Positions 1-6,755 of a DNA stretch of 50,374 bases are shown here, piece by piece. The notes under the pieces are model-generated. The model was given only the letters and a program-made list of their open reading frames with translations, was not told the DNA's origin and made no database searches. The position numbers were made by a program, and so were the translations under genes. The first letter of the stretch is position 1; each line of letters begins with the position of its first letter. The stretch is from assembly GCA_030837825.1 (NCBI GenBank), contig JAUQYB010000027.1, forward strand, positions 1 through 50,374, in the 5' to 3' direction. The stretch comes from Albidovulum sp. (GTDB taxonomy: Bacteria; Pseudomonadota; Alphaproteobacteria; Rhodobacterales; Rhodobacteraceae).

Positions 1-27
1 CGCAGCCCGTCCGCAGGAGGCCTCGAA

Positions 28-897
28 ATGAGCAAGAGACCGATACAGACGAAGGCTGATCCCGATACCACCGGCCACGAGTGGGACGGCATCCGCGAGT
101 TCAACAACCCGCTGCCGCGCTGGTGGCTCTGGACCTTCTACGTGACGATCATCTGGGGCATCGCCTACACGATCGCCTATCCGGCCTGGCCGCTGGTCCA
201 CGGCGCGACCCAGGGCCTGCTTGGCCAGGATACCCGCGCCGACGTGGCGGCGGAGATCAAGCGCTACGAGGAGGCCAACGCGCCGATCGAGGCGAAGCTG
301 GTCGCGGCGGACCTGACCGCGATCGCCGCCGACCCCGAACTGGCCAACTACACCGAGAACGCCGGGGGCGCGGTCTTCCGCACCTGGTGCGCGCAATGCC
401 ACGGGTCGGGTGCGGCGGGCGCGGTGGGCTACCCCAACCTCCTGGACAACGACTGGCTCTGGGGCGGCACGATCGAGGACATCCACACCACCATCACCCA
501 CGGCATCCGCAACACCACCGACGCTGACGCCCGCTATTCGGAAATGCCGAAGTTCGGCGCCGACGGGCTTCTGGACTCGGCGCAGATCGACCAGGTCGTG
601 CAATACGTCCTGCAGATTTCGGGCCAGGAGCATGACGCGGCGCTGGCGGGCGAGGGCGCGGTGGTCTTCGCCGACAACTGCGCGGCCTGCCACATGGAGG
701 ACGGAACCGGCGACCGCGCCCAGGGCGCGCCGAACCTCACCGACGCCATCTGGCTTTACGGCGGCGACCAGACGACCCTGACCAACACGGTGACGAACGC
801 CCGGTTCGGCGTGATGCCGTCCTGGACCGGCCGCCTCAGCGAGGCCGACATCCGCGCGGTGGCCTCGTGGGTCCACAGCCACGGCGGCGGCGAATAA
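28..897 (+). CDS. ccoP: cbb3-type cytochrome c oxidase, diheme subunit CcoP
   Basis: Diheme subunit III of the cbb3 high-affinity terminal oxidase; it passes electrons from soluble c-type cytochromes or the bc1 complex to the CcoN catalytic subunit. The 289-residue protein has a short cytoplasmic N-terminus, one membrane anchor at about residues 33-55 (rich in W, Y and I), and two periplasmic cytochrome c domains with CAQCH at residue 121 and CAACH at residue 218. Downstream methionines (SEMPKFG and GVMPSW) are the expected axial ligands. A perfect AGGAGG ribosome binding site lies at 16-21, so the ATG at 28 is secure. ccoNOQ are expected just left of the window. ccoGHIS follow but are separated from ccoP by a LysR gene. 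Confidence 0.97.
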   Translation: MSKRPIQTKADPDTTGHEWDGIREFNNPLPRWWLWTFYVTIIWGIAYTIAYPAWPLVHGATQGLLGQDTRADVAAEIKRYEEANAPIEAKLVAADLTAIAADPELANYTENAGGAVFRTWCAQCHGSGAAGAVGYPNLLDNDWLWGGTIEDIHTTITHGIRNTTDADARYSEMPKFGADGLLDSAQIDQVVQYVLQISGQEHDAALAGEGAVVFADNCAACHMEDGTGDRAQGAPNLTDAIWLYGGDQTTLTNTVTNARFGVMPSWTGRLSEADIRAVASWVHSHGGGE

Positions 898-917
898 CCC
901 TTTCGCGAAAGCCATGT

Positions 918-950
918 CCCCGGCGCCCGAGCGGCGCCGGGGTCTTCATT
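918..950 (+). terminator. Rho-independent terminator after ccoP
   Basis: A perfect 10-bp stem (CCCCGGCGCC at 918-927, GGCGCCGGGG at 933-942) with a 5-nt loop is followed by TCTTCATT. It lies 21 nt after the ccoP stop and would end the ccoNOQP transcript. The same hairpin also lies just beyond the 3' end of the possible mini-gene on the minus strand. Confidence 0.75.
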
Positions 951-1102
951 CAGGCCGGCGCGCGGGAAACCGCGATGCGAAGACGCGGCAGGGGCCGGTC
1001 CCGCTCGGCCGTCTCGGGCCGGGCTTGCCGGCGCCGGTGATGCCACCACGGCCGGTCGGTATAGGTCGCGCAGTGAAATGACGCTCCGAGAATCTGTAAC
1101 AT
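950..1102 (-). CDS. possible 50-residue Arg-rich mini-protein divergent from LysR
   Basis: On the minus strand an ATG at 1102 opens a 50-codon frame ending in TGA at 950. It is preceded at good spacing by GGAGAG, on the complement of about 1110-1115. The product begins MLQILGASFHCATYTDRPWW and then becomes rich in Arg and Pro; it has one Cys and several His. I do not recognise a family. Placement directly divergent from a LysR gene, with a palindrome between the two, is the usual geometry of a LysR gene and its target, which is the main reason for calling it. GC-rich DNA produces many chance frames, so this could be non-coding leader sequence. Confidence 0.35.
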   Translation of the reverse strand: MLQILGASFHCATYTDRPWWHHRRRQARPETAERDRPLPRLRIAVSRAPA

Positions 1103-1180
1103 CGCCCATCTCTCCGAAAGGGAATACCTTTTTCCAAGATGGGGGCGGCAGGGCCGGATTGCGACTCAGGAAGAATTCGG

Positions 1181-1203
1181 TCATGTAAGGTAGGCTTACA
1201 TGA
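1181..1203. promoter_or_regulatory. perfect 9+5+9 palindrome over the LysR start codon
   Basis: TCATGTAAG (1181-1189) and CTTACATGA (1195-1203) are exact reverse complements with a 5-bp spacer. The right arm contains the ATG of the LysR gene. The size and dyad symmetry fit a LysR-type (T-N11-A class) autoregulatory site, or a roadblock site controlling both the LysR gene and the divergent mini-gene. The protein that binds is inferred. Confidence 0.7.
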
Positions 1204-2120
1204 TCCCGTGGTTGACCCTGCCCCCGCTCAGCGCATTGCGCGCCTTCTCGGTCTTCGCCGAGACCGGCAGCGTCACGGCCGCGGGCCGGCGGCTGAACGT
1301 CTCTCACGCGGCGATCAGCCAGCAGATCCGCGCGCTCGAGGCCCGTCTGTCGGTGCCCCTTGTCGACCGCACGCCGCGGGGCCTTGTCCTGACCGCCGAC
1401 GGCCGGCGGCTGGCGGCGGCCCTTGACGCAGGCTTCGGCGAGATCGCGCGCGTCGTCGAGGAACTGGGCGGCGAGACCGCGGCCCGGCCGCTCAAGGTCA
1501 CGACCACGCCGTCCTTCGCGGCCGGCTGGCTGATGCCGAGGCTGGCGGATTTCCGCGCCCGCCATTCCGACATCGACCTGGTCATCGAGGCTTCGAGCCA
1601 GCCGCGGCGGATCGGGCCGGGCGACGCCGATCTCGCCATCCGCTATGGCGGCGGCGAATGGCCGGGCCTCGATGCCGAGCTTCTGGTGCCCTCGCCGGTC
1701 GTGGTCGTCGCCGCACCGTCGCTGATCGGCGAGCGGCGGATCGATTCGGTGGCCGATGTGGCCGACCTGCCGTGGATGCAGGAGCTTGGCACCAACGAGG
1801 CCACCGAGCTTCTGGAGCGCTTCGGCATTGCCCGCGCAACCGCCGGCATGACCTCGCTTCCGGGAAACCTGATGGCCGACGCCGCGCGCGACGGGCAGGG
1901 CGTGGCGTTCACGGCGCGGGCTTTCGTCACCGCCGATATCGCCGCCGGCCGCCTGATTCCGCTGTTCCAGAGCGGCGAGAACGACGGCTATTTCCTTGTG
2001 ACCCGGCCCGGAGTCCAGCGGCCGGCGGTGCGTGCCTTCGTCGCCTGGGCACGCCGTCAGGCCCGCGGCCCGGCTGCCGACCCGGCGGGCGACCCGGCGC
2101 AAAAGATTTCGCCGACTTGA
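1200..2120 (+). CDS. LysR-family transcriptional regulator
   Basis: A 306-residue LysR-type regulator. The N-terminal winged helix-turn-helix covers about residues 8-66 (ALRAFSVFAETGSVTAAGRR, then VSHAAISQQIRALE), and a periplasmic-binding-protein-like effector domain runs from about residue 95 (TTTPSFAAGWLMPRL). It resembles the GcvA-like subgroup with a glycine-rich AIRYGGG segment. No Shine-Dalgarno is obvious before the ATG, which lies inside a palindrome, so translation may be leaderless or start a little later (TTG at 1212). The gene sits between ccoP and ccoG, where cco clusters usually have nothing or a short gap. Its last codons overlap an FNR box. Target genes are unknown. Confidence 0.9.
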   Translation: MIPWLTLPPLSALRAFSVFAETGSVTAAGRRLNVSHAAISQQIRALEARLSVPLVDRTPRGLVLTADGRRLAAALDAGFGEIARVVEELGGETAARPLKVTTTPSFAAGWLMPRLADFRARHSDIDLVIEASSQPRRIGPGDADLAIRYGGGEWPGLDAELLVPSPVVVVAAPSLIGERRIDSVADVADLPWMQELGTNEATELLERFGIARATAGMTSLPGNLMADAARDGQGVAFTARAFVTADIAAGRLIPLFQSGENDGYFLVTRPGVQRPAVRAFVAWARRQARGPAADPAGDPAQKISPT

Positions 2121-2130
2121 CACAGATCAA
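2117..2130. promoter_or_regulatory. FNR/FnrL-type box 1 (TTGACACAGATCAA)
   Basis: TTGAC-N4-ATCAA matches the anaerobic regulator consensus TTGAT-N4-ATCAA at 9 of 10 defined positions. It overlaps the stop codon of the LysR gene. No clear protein gene starts within the next 360 bp, so the box may drive an untranslated RNA, a short ORF, or a long leader for ccoG. Confidence 0.7.
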
Positions 2131-2420
2131 GGACGGCGCCGCCGCGAGATACAAGATTCCAAGGGTGTCGGGTGCAAGCTCGATACTGGAGCATCGGCGC
2201 CCCGTCCTGTTCGCGCGTTTCCTGGGGGCGCCGATGCCTTTCCCCTTCCTGCCCGAACGTCAGGGATTTCCCACCGCGGTCTGCGGCCCCGCCGCCGTTG
2301 CGTCGCGGGGCAATGCCGACAGGACGGGCCCTCTTGCGAAGGGAGGTTGCCGCGGGTCTTGAGACGGGTGACCGCTGCTGCCGCGCCTGCGGCAGATTCG
2401 CCGCATTCCCGACAGGCGTT
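2131..2420 (+). other. non-coding segment between two FNR boxes; candidate small RNA or leader
   Basis: This stretch has no well-supported protein gene. It contains an inverted repeat, GGCGCCCC at 2196-2203 with GGGGCGCC at 2225-2232, and a hairpin, CTGCCGC-GCCT-GCGGCAG, at 2378-2395. A 42-codon frame from ATG 2234 to TGA 2362 has a G-rich stretch upstream but an unremarkable composition. A class II FNR site centred at about 2123 would start transcription near 2165. Whether a transcript is made here is inferred. Confidence 0.3.
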
Positions 2421-2434
2421 TTGACCTGTATCAA
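2421..2434. promoter_or_regulatory. FNR/FnrL-type box 2 (TTGACCTGTATCAA)
   Basis: TTGAC-N4-ATCAA, the same half-sites as box 1, lies 63 bp upstream of the ccoG start. ccoGHIS (fixGHIS, rdxBHIS) operons in alphaproteobacteria are commonly activated at low oxygen by FNR-class regulators, and this is the expected position. Confidence 0.85.
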
Positions 2435-2496
2435 GGCAACGAACCGCCTTGGCCGGTAGCAAGGCAGCGCGAACAGACACATCCAGGATTCGGAAT

Positions 2497-3924
2497 ATGA
2501 ATGCCACCGAGACGCCTCCGGCGCTGTATGCCGCACGCGAACCCGTGTTTCCGCGCCGGGTGTCCGGACAGTTCCGCACCCTGAAATGGATGATCATGGC
2601 GGTCACTCTCGGCATCTACTACCTGACGCCGTGGCTGCGCTGGGACCGGGGGCCGAACCTTCCCGACCAGGCCGTGCTGGTCGATCTGGCCAACCGCCGC
2701 TTCTATTTCTTCATGATCGAGATCTGGCCGCACGAGTTCTACTTCATCGCCGGCCTTCTGATCATGGCGGGGCTGGGGCTCTTTCTCTTCACCTCGGCGC
2801 TCGGTCGGGTCTGGTGCGGCTATGCCTGCCCGCAGACGGTCTGGACCGACCTCTACATCCTCGTCGAGCGCTGGATCGAGGGCGACCGCAATGCCCGGGT
2901 GCGTCTTTGGAACCAGAAATGGGATTTCCGCAAGCTTCGCCTGAGGAGCACGAAGTGGCTGCTCTGGCTTCTGATCGGCGTGGCTACGGGGGGCGCCTGG
3001 ATCTTCTACTTCACCGATGCGCCGACGCTCCTGCACGACCTCGTCAACGGGCAGGCGCATCCGATCGCCTACCTGACGATGGCGATCCTGACCGCGACCA
3101 CCTTCTTCTTCGGCGGTTTCGCGCGCGAACAGATCTGCATCTATGCCTGCCCCTGGCCGCGCATCCAGGCGGCGATGATCGACGAGGACACGCTTGTCGT
3201 CGCCTACCGCGAATGGCGGGGCGAGCCGCGCGGCAAGCTGAAGAAGGGCGAGCTTGATCCATCGCAGGGCGACTGCATCGACTGCATGGCCTGCGTCAAC
3301 GTCTGCCCGATGGGCATCGACATCCGGAACGGCCAGCAGCTCGAATGCATCACCTGCGCGCTCTGCATCGACGCCTGCGACGAGGTGATGGACCGGATCG
3401 GCAAGCCCCGCGGCCTGATCGGCTACATGGCGCTGAAGGACGAGGCCGAGGAACGCGCGGGCGGGCATCCCAAGAACGTCTGGAAGCACATCTTCCGGCC
3501 GCGGACGATCCTCTACATGGTGCTCTGGTCCTCGATCGGGATCGGGATGCTCGTCGCGCTCTTCCTGCGCTCGCCTATCGGGGTCGACGTGACGCCGGTC
3601 CGCAATCCGCTCTATGTCACGATGGCCGACGGCTCGATCCGCAACACCTACGAGGTGCGGCTGAGGAACAAGCATGGCGAAACCCTGCCCTTCACGATAT
3701 CCTTGCCGCCCGACACGCCGCTCGAGCTGACGCTCGAGGGGACCGGGACGGCGGAGGTGGACGTGCCGGCGGACGAGACACGGATGCAGCGGGTCTATCT
3801 CACCGCGCCGGCGGGAAGCCCGGCGGCGGTTCAGGAGCGGACCGATGTCGAGCTGATCGTCGAGGACAGGACCAACGACGAGCGGGTGAGTCGCGGCACG
3901 GTCTTTCACGGAAAGGGCAACTGA
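2497..3924 (+). CDS. ccoG: cbb3 oxidase assembly polyferredoxin CcoG (FixG/RdxB)
   Basis: Membrane-bound iron-sulfur protein needed for cbb3 oxidase biogenesis; family work links it to reduction of Cu(II) for delivery to the oxidase. The 475-residue protein has membrane segments near residues 30-47, 85-108, 150-170, 186-210 and 340-360. A cytoplasmic dicluster ferredoxin domain carries CIDCMACVNVCP from residue 260 and CITCALCIDACD from residue 284. Extra cysteine motifs (WCGYACP and CIYACPW) lie in or near the membrane. A FixG-type Ig-like periplasmic domain (PVRNPLYVTMADGSIRNTY) ends the protein. The ATG at 2497 is preferred over in-frame upstream codons because MNATETPP begins the family-like sequence and leaves room for the FNR promoter. 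ccoH follows after 1 nt. Confidence 0.95.
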   Translation: MNATETPPALYAAREPVFPRRVSGQFRTLKWMIMAVTLGIYYLTPWLRWDRGPNLPDQAVLVDLANRRFYFFMIEIWPHEFYFIAGLLIMAGLGLFLFTSALGRVWCGYACPQTVWTDLYILVERWIEGDRNARVRLWNQKWDFRKLRLRSTKWLLWLLIGVATGGAWIFYFTDAPTLLHDLVNGQAHPIAYLTMAILTATTFFFGGFAREQICIYACPWPRIQAAMIDEDTLVVAYREWRGEPRGKLKKGELDPSQGDCIDCMACVNVCPMGIDIRNGQQLECITCALCIDACDEVMDRIGKPRGLIGYMALKDEAEERAGGHPKNVWKHIFRPRTILYMVLWSSIGIGMLVALFLRSPIGVDVTPVRNPLYVTMADGSIRNTYEVRLRNKHGETLPFTISLPPDTPLELTLEGTGTAEVDVPADETRMQRVYLTAPAGSPAAVQERTDVELIVEDRTNDERVSRGTVFHGKGN

Positions 3925-3925
3925 G

Positions 3926-4381
3926 ATGGCCGCGCCCCTGACCGGAAGGAAGGTCTTTCTCATCGCCGCCGCGGCCTTCGGCGTGATCATCGGCGTCAAC
4001 GTCCTGATGGCGGTGAAGGCGATCAGCACCTTCCCCGGCCTCGAGGTGCCGAACTCCTATGTCGCGAGCCAGGTCTTCGACGCCGAACGGCAGGCGCAGG
4101 AGGCGCTCGGCTGGAAGCTGACCCATGCCTACGAGGGCGGCGCGCTGGTGCTCGGCTTCCGCGACCGCGACGGCCGGCCGCTGCAGGTGGAGCGACTGTC
4201 GGCGACCGTCGGGCGGACGACCGAAGCCGCGGACGACCGCCATCCCGACTTCGTCTGGAACGGCGCCGACTACGTCGCCGAGGAGGCGCTGGCGCCGGGC
4301 AAGTGGATGATCCTGCTGGAGGCCTTCGCGAAGGATGGCACGCGCTATCACCAGCGGCTCGATCTTTTCGTGAAGGGCTGA
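3926..4381 (+). CDS. ccoH: cbb3 oxidase assembly protein CcoH (FixH)
   Basis: Single-pass membrane protein needed for stable assembly of the cbb3 oxidase. The 151-residue product has an N-terminal membrane segment (about residues 9-30) and a periplasmic FixH domain containing NSYVASQVFDAERQAQEALGW, a family hallmark that starts soon after the anchor. The start is 1 nt after the ccoG stop and ccoI begins 3 nt after its own stop, so the three are likely translationally coupled. Confidence 0.93.
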   Translation: MAAPLTGRKVFLIAAAAFGVIIGVNVLMAVKAISTFPGLEVPNSYVASQVFDAERQAQEALGWKLTHAYEGGALVLGFRDRDGRPLQVERLSATVGRTTEAADDRHPDFVWNGADYVAEEALAPGKWMILLEAFAKDGTRYHQRLDLFVKG

Positions 4382-4384
4382 GCC

Positions 4385-6571
4385 GTGTCGGCGGCTGCCC
4401 CTGCGATCTCGGCCTGCCCAGCCTGCGTCGCGGCGCCGCTGGCCGAGGACCTCGCCGGCCGCGCGGGCGGCGCCGGTGATGCGGGTCTGGTCCTGTCGCT
4501 GCCGACCGCGCATTGCGCCGTCTGCATCGCCGATGTGGAGCGGGCGCTGGGGTCGATGCCGGGGGTGACCTCGGCGCGGGTCAACCTGACGCTGAAGCGC
4601 GTCTCGGTGGTGGCCGCGCCGGAGGTGACCGCCGACCAGCTCGTCGCCCGGCTCGACGCCATCGGCTATCCGGCGCACGAGCTTGATCCGGGCCTCTTGT
4701 CGTCGACCGAGACCGACCGGCGGAGCCGCGATCTGCTGATGCGGGTCGGCGTCGCCGGTTTCGCGATGATGAACATCATGCTTCTGTCGGTCGCCGTCTG
4801 GTCGGGGGCGGAGGCGGCGACGCGGGACATGTTCCACTGGATTTCGGCCGCCATCGCGCTGCCGACGCTGGCTTTCGCCGGCCAGCCGTTCTTCGCCTCG
4901 GCCTTCGCCTCGCTGAAGGCGCGCCGGCTTGGCATGGATGTGCCGATCTCGCTGGCGCTGATCCTCGCCTCGGCGATCTCGCTCTTCGAGACCTTCAAGG
5001 GCGGCGAGCACGCCTATTTCGACGCTGCCGTGTCGCTTTGCTTCTTCCTCCTCGCCGGGCGGTATCTCGACTACCGCTCGCGCGCCGCGGCACGGTCCGC
5101 GGCCGAGGAGCTTGCGGCGCTCGAGGTGCCGCGGGCGACGCGGCTCGAGGACGGCGAGGAGAAGGTGGTGCCGATCGCCGAGCTTGCCCCCGGCGACCTG
5201 GTGCGGGTGCGCCCCGGCGGGAGGATGCCGGTGGACGGGATCGTGACCGAGGGCGCCTCGGAGATCGACCGCTCGCTCCTGACCGGCGAGACGCTGCCGG
5301 TTGCGGCCGGCCCGGGCAGCGTGGTCAGCGCCGGCGAGGTGAACCTGACCGGGCCGCTGACGCTCCGCGTCACCGCGGCGGGCAAGGAGTCCTCGCTCCA
5401 TCGCATGGCCGATCTGGTGGCGGTGGCGGAAAACGCGCGGACCCGCTACACCTCGCTCGCCGACCGGATGGCGCGGGCCTATTCCCCTTCGGTGCATCTT
5501 CTGGCGCTGGCTTCCTTCACCGCCTGGTTCTATCTGACCCGCGACCTGCGCCTGTCGGTCAACGTCGCCGCGGCGGTTCTGATCATCACCTGCCCCTGCG
5601 CGCTGGCCCTTGCGGTGCCGGCGGTGGTGACGGCGGCCTCGGGCAAGCTCTTCCGCAAGGGATTCCTGATCAAGGACGGCACCGCGCTGGAACGGCTGGC
5701 CGAGGTCGATACCGTGGTCTTCGACAAGACCGGCACGCTGACGATGGGAGAGCCGGAGCCGATCGGCTTCGGGGATCGCACGCGCGCCGAGCTGGAACTG
5801 GTCGCCGCGCTCGCCGGCGCCTCGGCCCATCCCTTGAGCCGGGCGCTGGCGGCGGGGCTCGGCGCCGAGGGTGTCCGCCCCGCGCCGGTCGAGGACCTGC
5901 ACGAGGTTCCCGGCTTTGGCGTCGAGGGGCGCTGGCAGGGCCGGCTCGTGCGGCTTGGCCGCGCCGGATGGCTGGGGGTGGAGCCGGGCAACCGCACCGC
6001 CACCTGGCTCTCGACGGGGCAGGGGGCGCCGGTGGAACTGGCCTTCGCCGACCGTCCGCGCCCCGGCGCGCAGGAGGCGGTGAGCGGGCTTCTGGCCGCG
6101 GGCAAGCGGGTGATCCTGCTCTCGGGCGATGCCGAGGTGCCGGTGGCCGTGCTGGCCGCCACGCTCGGCATCCCGGAATGGCACTCGGCGATGCGGCCCG
6201 AGGAGAAGGCCGCACGAATCGCCGCGCTGACGGCAGAGGGGCGGCGCGTGCTGATGGTCGGCGACGGCCTCAACGACACCGCCGCGCTCGCGTCGGCCCA
6301 TGTCTCGATCTCGCCCGCCTCGGCGCTGGATGCCGCCCGCACCGCCTCCGACATCGTGCTTCTGGGCCAGGATCTCGCGCCGCTGTCGGACGCGGTCAGG
6401 ATCGCGGTCGCCGCCCGGCGGCGGATCAAGCAGAACTTCGCGCTGTCGCTCGCCTACAACGTCGTCGCGGTGCCGGTGGCGCTCGTGGGCCTCGCCACGC
6501 CGCTGATCGCCGCGCTGGCGATGTCGACCTCGTCGATCACCGTGTCGCTCAACGCCATGCGGCTGAAATAG
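4385..6571 (+). CDS. ccoI: Cu+-transporting P1B-type ATPase CcoI (FixI)
   Basis: Copper-exporting P-type ATPase that supplies copper for the CcoN active site. The 728-residue protein has an N-terminal heavy-metal-associated domain at about residues 33-100 with CAVC, and an extra CPACVAAP at residues 11-18. Later features are the TGE actuator loop (LLTGETLPVAAG), the CPC metal site (CPCALALAVP), the phosphorylated aspartate in DKTGTLTMGE, the HP motif (ASAHPLSRAL) and GDGLNDTAAL. The start is a GTG at 4385, just after the ccoH stop; no better start lies upstream. Length and order fit FixI rather than the CopA detoxification type, and the operon position confirms it. Confidence 0.95.
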   Translation: MSAAAPAISACPACVAAPLAEDLAGRAGGAGDAGLVLSLPTAHCAVCIADVERALGSMPGVTSARVNLTLKRVSVVAAPEVTADQLVARLDAIGYPAHELDPGLLSSTETDRRSRDLLMRVGVAGFAMMNIMLLSVAVWSGAEAATRDMFHWISAAIALPTLAFAGQPFFASAFASLKARRLGMDVPISLALILASAISLFETFKGGEHAYFDAAVSLCFFLLAGRYLDYRSRAAARSAAEELAALEVPRATRLEDGEEKVVPIAELAPGDLVRVRPGGRMPVDGIVTEGASEIDRSLLTGETLPVAAGPGSVVSAGEVNLTGPLTLRVTAAGKESSLHRMADLVAVAENARTRYTSLADRMARAYSPSVHLLALASFTAWFYLTRDLRLSVNVAAAVLIITCPCALALAVPAVVTAASGKLFRKGFLIKDGTALERLAEVDTVVFDKTGTLTMGEPEPIGFGDRTRAELELVAALAGASAHPLSRALAAGLGAEGVRPAPVEDLHEVPGFGVEGRWQGRLVRLGRAGWLGVEPGNRTATWLSTGQGAPVELAFADRPRPGAQEAVSGLLAAGKRVILLSGDAEVPVAVLAATLGIPEWHSAMRPEEKAARIAALTAEGRRVLMVGDGLNDTAALASAHVSISPASALDAARTASDIVLLGQDLAPLSDAVRIAVAARRRIKQNFALSLAYNVVAVPVALVGLATPLIAALAMSTSSITVSLNAMRLK

Positions 6572-6582
6572 GGGGCAGGCAG

Positions 6583-6741
6583 ATGGGCATCCTCGTCTAT
6601 CTGATCCCGGTTTCGCTCGCGCTCGGGGGGATCGGGCTTGCCGCCTTCCTGTGGTCGCTGAAGCATCGCCAGTACGACGACCCGCAAGGCGACGCCAACC
6701 GCATCCTCAGCAACGAATGGGACGACCGGCCGAAGCCGTGA
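6583..6741 (+). CDS. ccoS: cbb3 oxidase maturation protein CcoS (FixS)
   Basis: A 52-residue single-span membrane protein needed to insert heme b and copper into the cbb3 oxidase. It begins MGILVYLIPVSLALGGIGL and has the typical post-membrane WSLKHRQYDDPQGDANRIL, where FixS proteins usually have a W-x5-QY/FDD-PxGD/E-A-xRIL pattern. A GGGGGCAGGCAG stretch just upstream serves as ribosome binding site. It is the last gene of ccoGHIS and faces the next gene tail to tail with a 14-bp gap. Confidence 0.95.
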   Translation: MGILVYLIPVSLALGGIGLAAFLWSLKHRQYDDPQGDANRILSNEWDDRPKP

Positions 6742-6755
6742 GGCGAGGCGTCCGT

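Noticed and set aside
756..2123. Long minus-strand frame opposite the LysR gene
   Set aside because: Shadow frame of GC-rich coding DNA; the opposite frame has clear LysR domains and the shadow protein is Arg/Gly-rich with no motif.
3800..6301. 833-codon minus-strand frame opposite ccoGHI
   Set aside because: Complement of strongly conserved cco genes; composition is Arg/His/Gly-rich as expected for a shadow frame.
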